From positions 21,254,501 to 21,318,500 of the forward strand of contig JAZHRO010000036.1 in NCBI GenBank assembly GCA_037157565.1: a DNA stretch of 64,000 bases, written 5' to 3'. The notes beneath the pieces are model-generated. The model saw nothing but the letters and a program-made list of their open reading frames with translations, ran no database searches and was not told where the DNA came from. How positions within the stretch are numbered: position 1 is the stretch's first letter; each line of letters begins with the position of its first letter. The position numbers and the translations under genes are program-made. The DNA is from Thalassia testudinum (lineage: Eukaryota; Streptophyta; Magnoliopsida; Alismatales; Hydrocharitaceae). This document shows, piece by piece, positions 44,981-57,957 of this stretch.

Positions 44981-44988
44981 TATAAATA
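44981..44988 (+). promoter_or_regulatory. TATA box of E 5' LTR
   Basis: TATAAATA in the context GGTCCCTATAAATACCCC, an almost canonical plant core promoter. The 3' LTR has the same at 52121-52128. Confidence 0.8.
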
Positions 44989-46658
44989 CCCCCGTCGCTC
45001 CACCGTTCTTCCCAGCTCGGATCTGACGGAGAAAACCCCCAACTTTCCTCTCTTCTCACTCCGGCAGACGCCCACCAGCTCCGGCGGTTCTTCCTCCTCC
45101 TCCTCTTCGCTCTGCCACAATACCAGCAGCAGAGACTTCCTCCCCTGCTCTTCCTGCGCCACGCCGCACCCAGCTGGCGCCTCTCCGGCCCTCTGCTCGC
45201 CGCCGCCCCTTCCCCCGGGCATCTTCTTCTCCGGCGACAGTCGATACGACTGTCGCCCGCTCCGGCCCCTCCTCCTCCTGCCAAGTAGGTAGAACTCCTC
45301 CTCTTCCTCCCCTCTTCCTTTTCCTCACTTTAAACATCTACTGTCGCCCTCGATTCCGACCCCTCACCCTCACCTTCTCCGCCTCCGGCCATCCTCCGGC
45401 GAGCCGTTCCCATCACCCCAGCAACCCACACGGCTCGTCGTCCACCGCAGAACCTCCGCCTCCTCACCCTGATCAACCCCCGCCCTTCCACTTCCCCCAC
45501 ATCACCCTCTGCAACCCCACCGAACAAACCCATCTTCCGACCCACAGTCCGACCTAGGGCAGCCTTGCACGCCTCCCCACGCCTCGCCACCACCCACACG
45601 AGCTTCGCCGCACTCTGGCGAAGCTCCCGACACCTTCTGATTAGGCCGAGAGGCCGTTTTGCTGTGAACAGGTCACCCGACCTCCGCCGCCATTGCCGTG
45701 CAGAAGGAGCTGCTTCCGCCTGCAGCTGCAGGCGTGCCACGCCCAGATTCGACTCCCAGGCCGTGCGAGGCATTTCGACAAAGCGTCAGGCTGCAGCTGA
45801 AGCGAAGCCCTCGCGCGAAGGCCTCGCGTAACGTCGCGATTACCAGCTGTTTCCTCCGTGCAGGCGCCAACTCGGGGTGGGACATTTAGTCCCACCTCGG
45901 AAAACTCTGAAGAGGCGCAGCGGTATAAAGTGAAAAAGTGCTGGAGGCTTGTTGCCTCAGCACACGGGGTGAGGTCCCCTTCACCCACCCTGTTACCCGG
46001 TCTCGTCTGCGCTCACGCCCCGCGGACCTGACCCGACCCGACTTAGACTGACCTGCACTCCTCGCCCACCACGCACACCGGTGGGCCTGGACCCGGGCGC
46101 GACCCGTACCCGGCTACCCGGCAGCTCTGGGAGAGCTTTCCCAAGAGTGGCTTCTATGAGAGAGAGACGCGGGGGGGGAGGGTAGAGATAGGTTTTGCCC
46201 CTCTCTGATCAAGCTGTGTAAGTGTGCAGGCACAGGTGAAGAAGAACACGAGAAGAAGAAGGTCTGAAGAAAGGAAAAGAAGAAAGAAAGAAGAAGAAGA
46301 AGAACAGGACCACAAGGGAGAAGAAAAAGAAAGAGACAAGCCAAAACGAGAACTGAAAGAAGAAGAAAAGCATCATTACGGCTGCAAATAAAGCAGGAGA
46401 GTCAAGCAGAAGAAGATAGGCAAAGAGAAAAGAAGAGAAGAAGAAAGAAGCCAACAAATTCTCTCTCTCTCTCTTTCTTTATTTTTGTAAAAGAAACTTG
46501 TACCCCTAGAATACAACTTGCTCCCTGAGTTCGACCTTGGGAACTCTCTTTTATTTTCCGAGTAAAAAATTTATATATTTGAAATGATGGCAATAACTGG
46601 CTATACTACAACGCTATAACAATAAAACCCGGTTATCTCTCGAAGCCAACGTTTCATT

Positions 46659-46676
46659 TGGCGCCGTTGCCGGGGA
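46659..46676 (+). other. Primer binding site of E (tRNA-Asp type)
   Basis: TGGCGCCGTTGCCGGGGA, two bases after the LTR end. Confidence 0.94.
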
Positions 46677-47733
46677 GCAACGGCTATTCTAGAGGTAAAC
46701 ATTCCTGTTTCTCTTTTTTTTCTGATAATCTCCCCTCTTTTGTGCAGCTACAGGAAATCAAGAAGACAAGCAACCGCACGACAACCACTCCGAGGACAGG
46801 TAAATTTTTCCTCTCGCTATTAACCCCTAAACTCTAAAGAGGAAGAAAAGAAAAGAACAAGCAATATAGGGCTAACCTGTCTTCCATACTTAGTAACCAT
46901 AAAGAGTTGCATGTTTTCAACTCATTAGTCCTGCACACTATAAAGGGTATTTAAGGGCTAACACATTCTTGCTTGAGCCCTAATTACCCAACAAAGAACT
47001 AACTGGACCAAGTAGAGCCAACATAAGATTCAACCTTAGGGTTTTAAAGACACACTACTTAAATCAAGAATGGAGAAAATCCAAAAGAAGTGTGCCTAAA
47101 CCATTGATTGAAAATACCTATTCAAAAGAAAACCTAAAACAATTGGCTCTCTAAACACTTGAACCCTAAAAGACAAGACCTAAAAGCTCTCAAAGAAAAC
47201 AAGAGGTAAAGTTAACCCCTTGGGTCAACCAACCTTAAATTAGGTCACTCTTTGCACTTAAAAGACTAAAGTTCAAGTGAAATCTTAAGCACCCTGATCT
47301 TAAAATTGGTAGACTTAAGAGGTCAAGATCCCCATTCTGGTCTACCTGGAACCGCAGTGACAAGAGAGGTCGGGTGGGGGAAACCCTGTAACCCGTGGGG
47401 CGCTCTACCGTGTAGGGGTCTTCGCGGGACTCTCCCTCTCTGGCTGCCCAGGTAATTCTCAGGTGGACGATCTTTCTGATCAAGGGGTCCATCTGCCCCG
47501 CACCTCTATAGTCACCCAACACATTTTTGGGTGTCTTGATTGGGTCCAGCACCTTCTAAACTTACCTCTTCCAACAGTGCATGTACGGAAGGAGGTCCTT
47601 AAGACCACCCTTATGACCTCCTTTAGAAATTCGCTCTCGTCAAGGCCAAGCCTCGACGGCCGTATTTGTGCAGCAACACCCTCACATTATTCTCTCTTCT
47701 GATTCAGAACCAAGTTCTTCTTCTTCCCCCATC
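46677..47733 (+). other. Untranslated leader of E
   Basis: About 1.06 kb. The conserved block at 47300-47551 matches A1 and A2 and ends with the CACCCAAC...TTGGGTG hairpin and GATTGGGTC. Nothing else recognised. Confidence 0.78.
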
Positions 47734-49690
47734 ATGGCTCAGCCAGTTGAGGAAGAAAATAATCTGGAACACCAGCTCCAGCGACTCAATGACCTCATCC
47801 AAAACTTCGTGCACCCACCACAGCGTCCTATGATGCGGGACCACTACAATCCTGCTGCGGTGGCCATTGAGCCTCGAGTCAGAATCCCGACTGGAGGACC
47901 TGATTCCGAATTAAAGCCCAACATGATTCATGCTATACCTAAATTCCATGGGCTTAATTCTGAAGATCCCTTCCAGCACATCAAACAGCTAAAGCATCTG
48001 GCCCACACTTTTGGATCAGATGCGCAAAATCAGGATATTCTTCTCATGAAGATGTTCTCCTTTTCTCTTATGGACAAGGCCGCCCATTGGTATCAAACAC
48101 AGACCTGGCCGATCAACACTTGGGAAGAACTTCAATCCGAGTTTTTGAAAAAGTTTTTTCCCGTTGGTCGGACCAACGCCTTGCACCATCAGATTACACA
48201 CTTCACTCAACAATCAGGAGAACCTCTCCATGAGGCATGGGATCGTTTTCAGGATCTCATGAGAAAGTGCCCCCATCACGGAGTTCCTAAATGGGAACAA
48301 ATCCAATCTTTTTACCAGGGACTCCGTGAGGACATCCGCCTTTTCGTCAATGCAACTTGCGGAGGAAACATTATGGGTCAACATGAAGACACCGTATGGG
48401 AGATTCTCGAAAACATGTGCGAGAACTGCATCAACAATGACTCCATGGGATTATTCGACAGGACGAATACCCGCGCAGTGACGAATCTTAAGGGAGCACA
48501 TGAGACGCAGGGCCTGTCTGCATCAGTCGACCTGGAATTAATGGCCAGTCGATTGGACAAGGTCTCAATCATTGAAAAGAAGGTGGATGAGCTGACTCAG
48601 CACTTGCAGCGAGCCACCTCCGCGCGTAACTCCTTTGCACAACCTCCTTCCACATAGGAGACTGTGCAAAACATCCTCCACCGATCTTCCCCTAGGATGG
48701 CTCCATATCCATCCCCATCTGATTCTTGGATCGGAGGATCACCCGATCCTTTCTACACCAGCCGGGGGAACTCCATTCCCCCTTTCCCTGATTCTCAGGA
48801 GGTTCCTCAGCCCTGCGAGGACCTCAACGCCATCCAGAACGACCCATTCTCCAACACTTACAACCCTGGATGGCGAAACCATCCCAATTTTCAGTGGGCG
48901 GAAAATTCCCAAACCCAAAGACCACCTTTTCAGTCCCGCCCACAGCCCTCTCGTCATTACCAGCCGCCTCAGCCTCGACCCAAACCTACTTATCCATCAG
49001 GGCCAAATCAGGATCAAATGTCCCTAATTCTTCAGACTCTGGCTGACATTCAAAAAACGAATGCGGCTATTCAAAAACAGCACAAGGACGAACTTACAGA
49101 AGTTAAAACTCAACTGGCCCAGTTGGCAAATTCTCGCCAGCTAGGCACACTCCCTTCCCAACCCCTTCCTAACCCAAATAACGTGCCAACCCAGAAGCGC
49201 GTTATGAATCCAAATTTAGGCCACGCACAATGGAGTTATCAGGCCCCTACTGCTCCATCTCCAGACGAGATGGAAGCTTCAACTTCTTATGCGGGATTTC
49301 AGCAGCAGCCACCCCTCTTACAAAACCCAAACCAAAATTAGGCCGGATTAAATTCTGTAACAACACGTAGTGGTAAAACAACTCAAGACCCGCATTATCC
49401 AAACCACTCCAAGCCTGATAACTATGACCCTAGGATAGTTATCCAAGATACCACTGTCCCAGATCCACAACCTGGACCTATCCTAGAAGAACCAACCAAG
49501 ATCCCGTTTCCCGAGGCCTTGACCAAGGGAAAGAAGACCACCAAACCCGTGGCCCCTAAGCAGGACCTGGTCAAGCTCTTTGAGTAGGTCCACATAAACA
49601 TCCCCTTGATGGATGCAATCCGCCACGTACCAGCTTACGCACGATTTCTAAAGAATATATGTACACCCCAGCGTAAGCCGCGAACCAAGG
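47734..49690 (+). pseudogene. gag: E gag, mostly intact, cut before the protease
   Basis: Starts MAQPVEEENN and stays open for 307 codons to a TAG at 48655, better kept than A1 gag. Capsid stretches include HWYQTQTWPINTWEEL, EFLKKFFPVGRTN, GEPLHEAWDRF and KCPHHGVPKWEQ. After the stop the same frame continues with NPGWRNHPNFQW and TTRSGK, with two more TAG codons where A1 has CAG (49339 and 49586). The frame reaches PAYARFLKNICT and then runs into the 3' region through a deletion junction, so no protease, RT or integrase exists. The 307-codon part could still give a capsid-like product. Confidence 0.92.
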
Positions 49691-49700
49691 GAGGCAGCCC
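49684..49700 (+). other. Deletion junction removing PR-RT-INT from E
   Basis: Sequence equivalent to A1 about 3768 (CGAACCAAGG) is joined to sequence equivalent to A1 about 7400 (GGAGGCAACCC). About 3.6 kb is missing, with only a GG overlap at the join. Confidence 0.88.
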
Positions 49701-51175
49701 GTCATTCTCTTTGAAAACCTGAAACTTGTTCTGACACCTTTTTGCACTTGAGGTTCACCCTTGTAGACAGCCGACCCCACCTCAGATGCGTGCATCTGGG
49801 ATTAGAAATCGTCCGCAAAAAAAAAAAAAAATTCAACCCAACCCATCCACTCATCCAAATTTCTGTCTTAAGGAATGAACTAAGTTAAATAAAAACCCCC
49901 TAGGTTACAATGAGGACATTGCAAATCTTAGCCATGGGGGGTATGAAAGTGCAAAACTTGTAAGAAAAGGTTTCAAACAAAAAAATTCACATATGCCAAA
50001 AACACCATAAAAATTAAAAATTTTTTCGAAAAAGAATAAAAGGAGAAGGAGAAGAGAAACAAAATGAAAAAGGAGCACAAAAATATAAGAAAAGGTGATA
50101 GTCATTAGTAAGGAACTAAGGAATTAACCTAAGTTCTAGACCTCATTCAAGAAAATAACTGAAAAGTGCATAATGAGATTAGTAAGAACGCAAACCTTAG
50201 GCATTCTTGAATAGACTCTTAGTACCCATTAAGATCTAGACACTCCTCAAGAGGTTGAGGAAAATGAAAAGCTGAAGTATTAGGTCTAAGGCTTAGGGAG
50301 TATTTGGCCTCGTTAACTAATTTTTGGTTTACGGGACTCAGTAACCTAAGCACCCTAACCTCACACACAGCTTGGTTCGGTAAGCGTAAAAATCAAAATC
50401 ACGTAGAAGCGTCGCAAAATTCTAAAAAGAACACCTAGAATAGGAGCGGCCGATCGACACAAGTTGATTTGGACGAGTTCCCAGCGCGGAGAGGCGGGAA
50501 ATCCCCTCGAAGATGCGTAACAAAATATCATCTCCTCGGTGCCTGTCTCTTAGGATATTTACATATCCTACTGGGGGCATGTAAGCACTCTGCTGATTCA
50601 GATTCCATGGATGGCATTATCTCGAAGTGTCAATTGCCAGGGTCTGGATTCGGCCACGGAACACCATGGATGGGATTATCTCAAAATCTCAATAGCCAGG
50701 GTTCCGGGGGTTGCCATGGGCGGTGCTATCTCGAAGCATCGATTGCCAGGAACCCTTGAGGATTGATGATGGGAGCAAGGAATCTGATATGACCTGTTGA
50801 AAAGCCAATCCTAGGCTAGAACTAAAAAGAAAAAGAGAGAGAAAACTCTCCAAACAGAATAACTTTCTATCTCTCTCTTACAAAATGCACTGCGAACTGA
50901 GCCAGGGCTAAAATCATTTCAAGCACGGGTGCTTTAACCACAAAGTCCAATAAACCTTAGGTTAGTTCTTGTGGGCCTTAAAAACCTTTGCTAAAGACTG
51001 AGGCTAAAGCTAGACAGATTTGGATCTTGATTGGTACTAGAGTACCTTTTAGGCCTATGGTCAGCATTCTAACCTAATCTAAGCTCAAATTAAAAAGCAC
51101 TTATCTGAAGCTATTAAGAACTTAATGGTCTAGAATAAGGGTTGAAACCTTAAGCTTTTTTGCTAAGGGACTAGC
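49691..51175 (+). other. 3' untranslated region of E
   Basis: Same module as A1: remnant of the GGGAGGCAACCC motif, CAATGAGGACATTG (49908-49921) with a G-run, an A-rich stretch (49975-50100), the palindrome TAGGATATTTACATATCCTA (50551-50570, one mismatch) and the CCATGG array (50605-50757). No gene. Confidence 0.8.
50605..50757 (+). repeat. CCATGG array of E
   Basis: Units start at 50605, 50664 and 50714, spaced 59 and 50 as in A1, with GGCATTATCTCGAAGTGTC-like bodies ending in GCCAGG. Confidence 0.83.
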
Positions 51176-51195
51176 AAAAGCTAGGCATGGGGGTA
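51176..51195 (+). other. Polypurine tract of E
   Basis: AAAAGCTAGGCATGGGGGTA directly before the 3' LTR, identical to A1. Confidence 0.87.
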
Positions 51196-53799
51196 TGATG
51201 AGAACCTCATCATGAGCCATAACTAGATCATTTTGACCCAATACAAAGGATAAAAGCTCCTACATAACTCAAGGAAAGGCTTAACTCAGAGAATTCTGAG
51301 TTTAAGGAGAAAATAAGTCATAAGGGGTAAAAATGCAATTTTACCAGTATAATCTGCATACAGGGTAATTCAGGGTCCAAACATCGGTCAAAGCAACTTA
51401 ATAAGAATAAAAGTGGGATGAGATGATCTAGCAAGGGTTACAGCAATTCCAAGGAACTAAATGATAATCTGTAACCCTAAAACAAACCCACTTCAATTCA
51501 CGAGGTTCAAGGCAAATCAAAAATGGAATAAACCCTCTAAAATTCATAGAAAAATAATCTCTAGGGTTTAGAACCTTCAATTTGACCTTAGGAACCCATC
51601 TTGACCTACATTGAGAACCATACCCAATTAATAACTTAATTTGGGTTTTTACGTAAATTGACTAGTCAAACAAGGTTTAATCTAGAAATAAAATTCACCA
51701 TCAGATTCCTTAGGTCCTAATTAGTCATGTATAAAAACTTGAGCCTAAGAAGAAACCTTCTTGACCAACTTTACACTTTGGTCCTCATATATTTACTTTT
51801 TGGCCCTCAACTTTTGAACCCTCGCATTTTGGCCCCTAACTCTCCTTCGTTCTTTGCGTTCAGGTCCCCCCTGCAAAACCTGCCAGCACCGTGCTCCGGC
51901 GACCTTGCGCGGAGCATGGCGCCGCGCAGGGTGAGGGGGAGAGCCTGGCAAGTAAACCGGGGGTGCCCTGCGTCGTCAGCCGTCGCAGGGACACCCCCTG
52001 GTCGCTGTAACCCACCATACCGGCCGTGCGAACGCACGGACGGTATGGGTTTCCATCTCCGACGTCCTCTAGCGAGGGAGACACGTCGTCTCCCTCCACC
52101 TTCCTCCCTGATTCGATCCCTATAAATACCCCCGTCGCTCCACCGTTCTTCCCAGCTCGGATCTGATGGAGAAAACACCCAACTTTCCTCTCTTCTCACT
52201 CCGGCAGACGCCCACCAGCTCCGGCGGTTCTTCCTCCTCCTCCTCTTCGCTCTACTACAATACCAGCAGCAGAGACTTCCTCCCCTGCTCTTCCCGCGCC
52301 ACACCGTACCCAGCTGGCACCTCTCTGGCCCTCTGCTCGCCGCCGCCCCTTCCCCCGAGCATCTTCTCCTCCGACGACAGTTGATACGACTGTCGCCCGC
52401 TCCGGCCCCTCCTCCTCCTGCCAAGTAGGTAGAACTCCTCCTCTTCCTCCCCTCTTCCTTTTCCTCACTTTAAACATCTACTGTCGCCCTCGATTCTGAC
52501 CCCTCACCCTCACCTTCTTCGCCTCCGGCCATCCTCCGGCGAGCCGCTCCCATCACCCCAGCAACCCACACGGCTCGCCAACCACCGCAGAACCTCCGCC
52601 TCCTCACCCTGATCAACCCCTGCCCTTCCACTTCCCCCACATCACCCTCTGCAACCCCACCGAACAAACCCATCTTCCGACCCACAGTCCGACCTAGGGC
52701 AGCCCTTGCACGCCGCCCCACGCCTCGCCACCACCCACACGAGCTTCGCCGCACTCAGGCGAAGCTCCCGACACCTTCTGATTAGGCCGAGAGGCCGTTT
52801 TGCTGTGAACAGGTCACCCGACCTCCGCCGCCATTGCCGTGCAGAAGGAGCTGCTTTCGCCTGCAGCTGCAGGCGCGCCATGCCCAGATTCGACTCCCAG
52901 GCCGTGCGAGGCATTTCGACAAAGCATTAGGCTGCAGCTGAAGCGAAGCCCTCGCGCGAAGGCCTCGCGTAATGCCGCGATTACCAGCTGTTTCCTCCGC
53001 GCAGGCGCCAACTCGGGGTGGGACATTTAGTCCCACCTCGGAAAACTCTGAAGAGGCGCAGCGGTATAAAGTGAAAAAGTGCTGGAGGCTTGTTGCCTCA
53101 GCACACGGGGTGAGGTCCCCTTCACCCGTCCGGTTACCCGGTCTCGTCCGCGCTCACGCCCCGCGGACCTGACCCGACCCTACTTAGACTGACCTGCACT
53201 CCTCGCCCACCATGCACGCCGGTGGGCCTGGACCCGGGCACGACCCGTACCCGGCTACCCGGCAGCTCTGGGAGAGCTTTCCCAAGAGTGGCTTCTGTGA
53301 GAGAGAGACGCGGGGGGGGGGAGGGTAGAGATAGGTTTTGCCCCTCTCTGATCAAGCTGTGTAAGTGTGCAGGCACAGGTGAAGAAGAACACGAGAAGAA
53401 GAAGGTCTGAAGAAAGGAAAAGAAGAAAGAAAGAAGAAGAAGAAGAACAGGACCACAAGGGAGCAGAAAAAGAAAGAGACGAGCCAAAATAAGAACTGAA
53501 AGAAGAAGAAAAGCATCACTACGGCTGCAGATAAAGCAGGAGAGTCAAGTAGAAGAAGATAGGCAAAGAGAAAAGAAGAGAAGAAGAAAGAAGCCAACAA
53601 ATTCTCTCTCTCTCTCTTTCTTTATTTTTGTAAAAGAAACTTGTACCCCTAGAATACAACTTGCTCCCTGAGTTCGACCTCGGGAACTCTCTTTTATTTT
53701 CCGAGTAAAAAATTTATATATTTGAAATGATGGCAATAACTGGCTATACTACAACACTATAACAATAAAACCCGGTTATCTCTCGAAGCCAACGTTTCA
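51196..53799 (+). repeat. 3' LTR of E
   Basis: A 2604-bp LTR with the same ends as the 5' LTR; dyad 52015-52048, TATA 52121-52128. Followed by CAAAC (53800-53804), the right target-site copy. Confidence 0.95.
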
Positions 53800-53804
53800 C
53801 AAAC
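53800..53804 (+). other. Right target-site duplication of E
   Basis: CAAAC, an exact match to 44051-44055, within the B gag codons following the zinc knuckle. Confidence 0.93.
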
Positions 53805-54719
53805 CACAGTGTCGTGTGTATTGCCTTGGCAAATTAGGCATTCGGAATCTTGGGATGTGGAGGTGTTAGATACAAATGAACTCGGGTTCGACATAAGCCT
53901 TTCCATGTTTTGATTCAATAATTGAATCTGATAGGCTAAATTCTGGGTGTCCCTTGCCTCATTCACCACCAACTTTCTTTGCATGAGAGTGGGCTTTCTA
54001 TCCATGTAGGCAGAATTCAAGTGAATAGAATTCTCACTCAAAGTATCAAATAGGTTCCAAGCTTCATCCACAGTCTTAGAAAGAAAGGTTCCTACACAGG
54101 CACCATCCACAGTTTGCCTATGCGAATCATTAAGTTCTGTGTAGAACCTTTCAACCAGTTGCCATTTAGGCACCTGGTGATGTGGGCAAAGTCTCAGCAA
54201 GTCGTTAAAGCGCTCTCACGCATCATGGAATGCTTCCCCATCCTTTTGAACAAAACTCATAATTTCCCTCCTAAAGTGATTGGTTTTGCTCATGGGGAAG
54301 TACTTCTTCAAAAACTCCTTCAGGGCATCCCAAGTGTTAATATTATCAAGGGTGTGATACCAATACTTGGCTTTGTCCTTAAGGGAGAAGGGAAAGAGGG
54401 TCCACATTTGAGCGTCATCAGTAACACCCTGCAGCTTCACCGTGGAACAGACCTCGGTGAATTCCTCTATATGCCTGTAAGGGTCTTCCCTAGTAGTACC
54501 ATAAAAGGAGGGCAGCAAGGATATGGTAATGCTTTTGATCTCATAAGGATTGTCCCCTCCAGGTCTACGTAGTGCAGGGCTAGCTTGATTGGTTGGAATG
54601 AAATATTCCTTAAGGCTCCTTTGACCGACCATTTCTACCCGTGGAAGGTCTCTTCTTAAGATTCTTTCAGGTTCAAGATCAAACACAAGTTGTCTCCTAA
54701 GAGAATGCCTACCAAGCAT
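53805..54719 (-). pseudogene. gag: B gag, N-terminal and capsid part
   Basis: Starts MLGRHSLRRQLVFD. Capsid-like stretches are FYGTTREDPYRHIEEF, KYWYHTLDNINTWDAL and KKYFPMSKTN, and CLICQGNTHDTVVC is a CX2CX4HX4C zinc knuckle that A1 and E lack. A TGA around 54214 stands where the family has Trp (HEAWDRF in E). Cut at 53804 by E; continues at 44050. Confidence 0.92.
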
Positions 54720-55925
54720 GCACTACAAACACAATTCAGAAGGACTTGTTCGGTCTTTACAAATTTAGGCTTTTGACTTTAGTTCAAATTGTAGGTGACA
54801 AAGCAAGTTGCCCAATCAATTATGCGCCTATTGTCAACCTTCGAAATGCCTAAAAAGACCTAGTTGGAGCTTAGGTATTCTTCCCTAAATCTCAAATGGT
54901 CAAGCAAATCCAAAGACGGAAGATTGAGGGATGCAAGTAGGCCTAAGCCTTCCTTTGAAGTTGTGCTTTCGTGGTGCTTCTCAACTACCCCGAGAAATCT
55001 GTGACAGGGTATCCCCCTCTTTGGATTTACAAAACCTTTGATCTCAAGTTCCGAACACTTTAGAATCCAATGGTAGGAGGGCGCTTGTCCTAGTCGTTTC
55101 AAGACTTAGGAGTGTCTAATTGAGTGCCGCGGTGCAAAAGATTTAAGTGTGCATTCACCGTAAAAGATTTTGAATTTTAAATCGCACACCACATTTGAAA
55201 ATCAAGTCCTTGATTTCTAGATGTCCCTCCTTTAATTAGTCCTTTTTCACCAATATATGTGACCACTTGTTAGATCAGTTTAAGATAAATTATGTGATCT
55301 TCGAATTAAGTCCAAATGCAATGCCTGATCTAGAATAGGATTCAAAGTAAGAGAATGCGTACCTTGCTTCTAGCAATCAACAATGCGAGAATGCACGCAA
55401 TGCAGAGAAGTAAATCTAGAGGCTGCTCATACAGACCTAAATGGTTCGTCCTAGGGGCAAGCAGCTCATTTTTTATTATTATTATTTTCTTTAACTATTT
55501 ATGCACAAGCAAATAAAAGTAAACAATTCACAAAATAAATTAAAAAAATCTAATTCTAAAGAAAAGGGAACAGGCTCCCAAAAATTACCCAACACATGCC
55601 TAAAACAAAATCGGGGAACAAACCCCTCAAAATATAGCCTAGAACAAGGGTTTCAAACCAAATGTGCAACGAAAAATTAAGTCAAAAATCTTAATCCTAC
55701 TCTAATTAAATCAGCGACTAGATGATCATCGTGTCATCATCCTTCCCCTCCTTTGCAAGGTAGCTCGACCAATTCCTCCTCTGGTGATGTCAAGGGTTCC
55801 CTCTCACGATGGCTGATTCCTGTCACAAATTTCTCGCACAGAAAAAAAATAATAAATGGTCAGATCACTGTGCAATTGAGAAATAACCAAAAATAAAATC
55901 AGGTGAAATTATTGCGTCTGTTGCC
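54720..55925 (-). other. Untranslated leader of B
   Basis: About 1.2 kb between the primer site and gag. It does not show the conserved leader block of A-type elements. A short TTA-rich microsatellite lies at 55470-55490. Nothing else recognised. Confidence 0.7.
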
Positions 55926-55943
55926 TCCCCGGCAACGACACCA
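55926..55943 (-). other. Primer binding site of B (variant tRNA-Asp type)
   Basis: The minus strand reads TGGTGTCGTTGCCGGGGA, two mismatches from the A-type site, two bases from the LTR end. Either drift or use of a variant tRNA. Confidence 0.88.
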
Positions 55944-55945
55944 TT

Positions 55946-57593
55946 TGACGAGTTGATTCTTCGCTTTTAAAGTCGTTTGTTACATAAAATGACGCATCGT
56001 TTGTAGTTCTATGTGGTGGAAAAATCAATTAATCAATAATTAAAATAACCACTCGCAGAAGAGCAAGTCGTGTCCACAGGGAGGCAATGACGTATTTAAA
56101 CTCGCACCGGTTAAAACTGTATGTTCACAGTTAAGTTCGATGAGAATCGAGCCAAATCTGCCTTAAGACTAGGAAAGCATCAAGAGAACATGCTGAAATG
56201 GCAATTTTGAACAACTAACGGATATTTTTTGCAGTGCAGCTCTAATAAAATATTAATAAAAGATGACAATGGCATAGAATGTAAATATCAATAGGGCTGG
56301 TACTGTAGCAAAATAGGGGATCTTCTTCTGCTTGCCCGTGCACGATGAGGAAGGAACGGCCGAAGGCGTGAAGCTCGGAGGAAGCTCTTTAGACTGAGGG
56401 CTTCGCAGTGGTGGCGGCGGCGAGTTGCGAGGTGGTCGGAGCCGACCGGATGGAGCTCCGATGAAGGTGGGTTTTGACGGCTTTTGCTGCTGGCTGCACT
56501 TGCTGGAGGAGGTGCGGATGGGCGTGCGTGGGCACTGTAGGTGACGCGCAGGGGTGCTGCAGGTGGTGCGTGTGGAGGCTGCTGTTGTGGGCAATGAGGC
56601 CACACACACTACTGGAGGCGCGTTGGCCGCAGGTGCTGGAGCTGCGCAGGTAACGGATGCGCTAAAGGGGTGTGCATGCTGCGGTTCTGGCGGAGCGCTG
56701 ACGTGAAGGAGGTGAGCCACAGCGAGGGCGGTTGCTGCTGCAGGCATGCGGCAGGAAGGCTCGTGTGGGCTGGGGATGGAGCTGGAGGATGGAAGGGGCA
56801 TGCGGTGTAGCTGTGACTAGTGGCTGGAAAGAAAACTAAGGATACGGGAGGAAGATGAAGGTGTGCTGTAGGAGCTTCAGTTTCCCGGACGTCTTAACTG
56901 ACGGGGACGTGAGTTGCAATGGCGGTTGTGGAGGTTGTTGGTGGTGACGGCGAGGGTGGTGTTGTTGATTCTGGTGAGGCACAGTGATATAGACGAGATC
57001 CAGATGCTGGTGTGGCCTGTCACGCCACACGTCCATGGTGGTGGAGGCTCGTCGCTGCAGTTAAGGCTGGTGGTGGTGGAACAGTCGAGTGCTCAACTCT
57101 CTACACAGTGGTGGATCGTTGCGATGGTGGCCTCCCCAGCTTGGCATCCTCCCTCCTCCTTTTGTAGCCACCTGCATAGATTTAAATGGAGAGGCGGGAG
57201 TAGATCCACATTCTCCGCTCGTCCTTGAATGCAGGTTTCAATGCGGCAGCTGGTGGCGTTGGAGTGACAGCTGAAGGAAATGCAACCGTTGCTGAAAGAA
57301 GAAGAATAAAAAATAATGTTAAAATATTATGGTTATTTATATACAAACCCTCAACTTTTATGTTAACTTAAATTAATGCATGCAGTGCACCTAATTGGTT
57401 AACTAATTAAATGAATGCAATTCTAAGTTAATTCTAAATGCATTTAAGTATGAATGCAATGCATGAATTATGTAATTAAATTAGAAATATGAATTAATCT
57501 ATTTACATCCTAATTTTTGCTAAATAAATATTAGAATTAACTTAATGTCTAGGCACTTAAGTACTTAAATAGCCCATAAATATGGGCTAATCA
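55946..57593 (-). repeat. 5' LTR of B
   Basis: A 1648-bp LTR, minus orientation, TGACGAGTTG to GGGCTAATCA. TATATAAATA on the minus strand at 57334-57343. Clearly more diverged from the 3' LTR than the E or A2 pairs are. Followed by GTCAT (57594-57598). Confidence 0.94.
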
Positions 57594-57957
57594 GTCATCT
57601 AGGGACGTAGAAACTCGAAGTTTATCTTAATGGTTGTTTAGTGTGTCTATCACCCTTTCACAAAGATACTTAGCACTCAGAACCCTTTTTGAGTCTTGGG
57701 TGGGTTTGGCAGCTGTAAAAAGTTATCCTGACACTCTCAAACTCTAAAAAAATCCAAAAAAATACTTAAAGCAAAAAAAAATGTATCTACCTCAAATAAA
57801 GCGAGGACTTGGGTGATCTGCATTCTGGTAGATACCAGAGCACTATTGAGTCTTTGAAACCATGTCTTGGGTTGAAAGTTCCTAACATAACCAACAAATA
57901 ATGCCTAAGAGATCAAATCCTAATTCAACTTTTACAATTAGCATTTAGGTTAATTTT
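57594..57957 (+). other. Element C 3' region, right part
   Basis: Begins with the GTCAT target copy and continues C beyond the B insertion. Resembles the segment before the A1 polypurine tract (TGGTA-ATAC-AGAG-AC and TTTTGCTAGGGACTAGC). No gene. Confidence 0.7.

Larger units (their letters stand above)
44056..46656 (+). repeat. 5' LTR of E
   Basis: A 2601-bp LTR from TGATGAGAACC to CCAACGTTTCA, about 98% identical by eye to the 3' LTR (51196-53799), so E is fairly young. U3 dyad at 44875-44908, TATA at 44981-44988, then a C+G-rich stretch (45000-46000) and a GAAGAA-rich tract (46230-46450). Long frames on both strands of the C+G-rich part are chance products. Confidence 0.95.

Noticed and set aside
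44682..45284. 200-codon minus-strand frame, and its partner 51807-52424
   Set aside because: Located in the C+G-rich LTR of E, antisense to it; overlapping long frames on both strands are expected from base composition.
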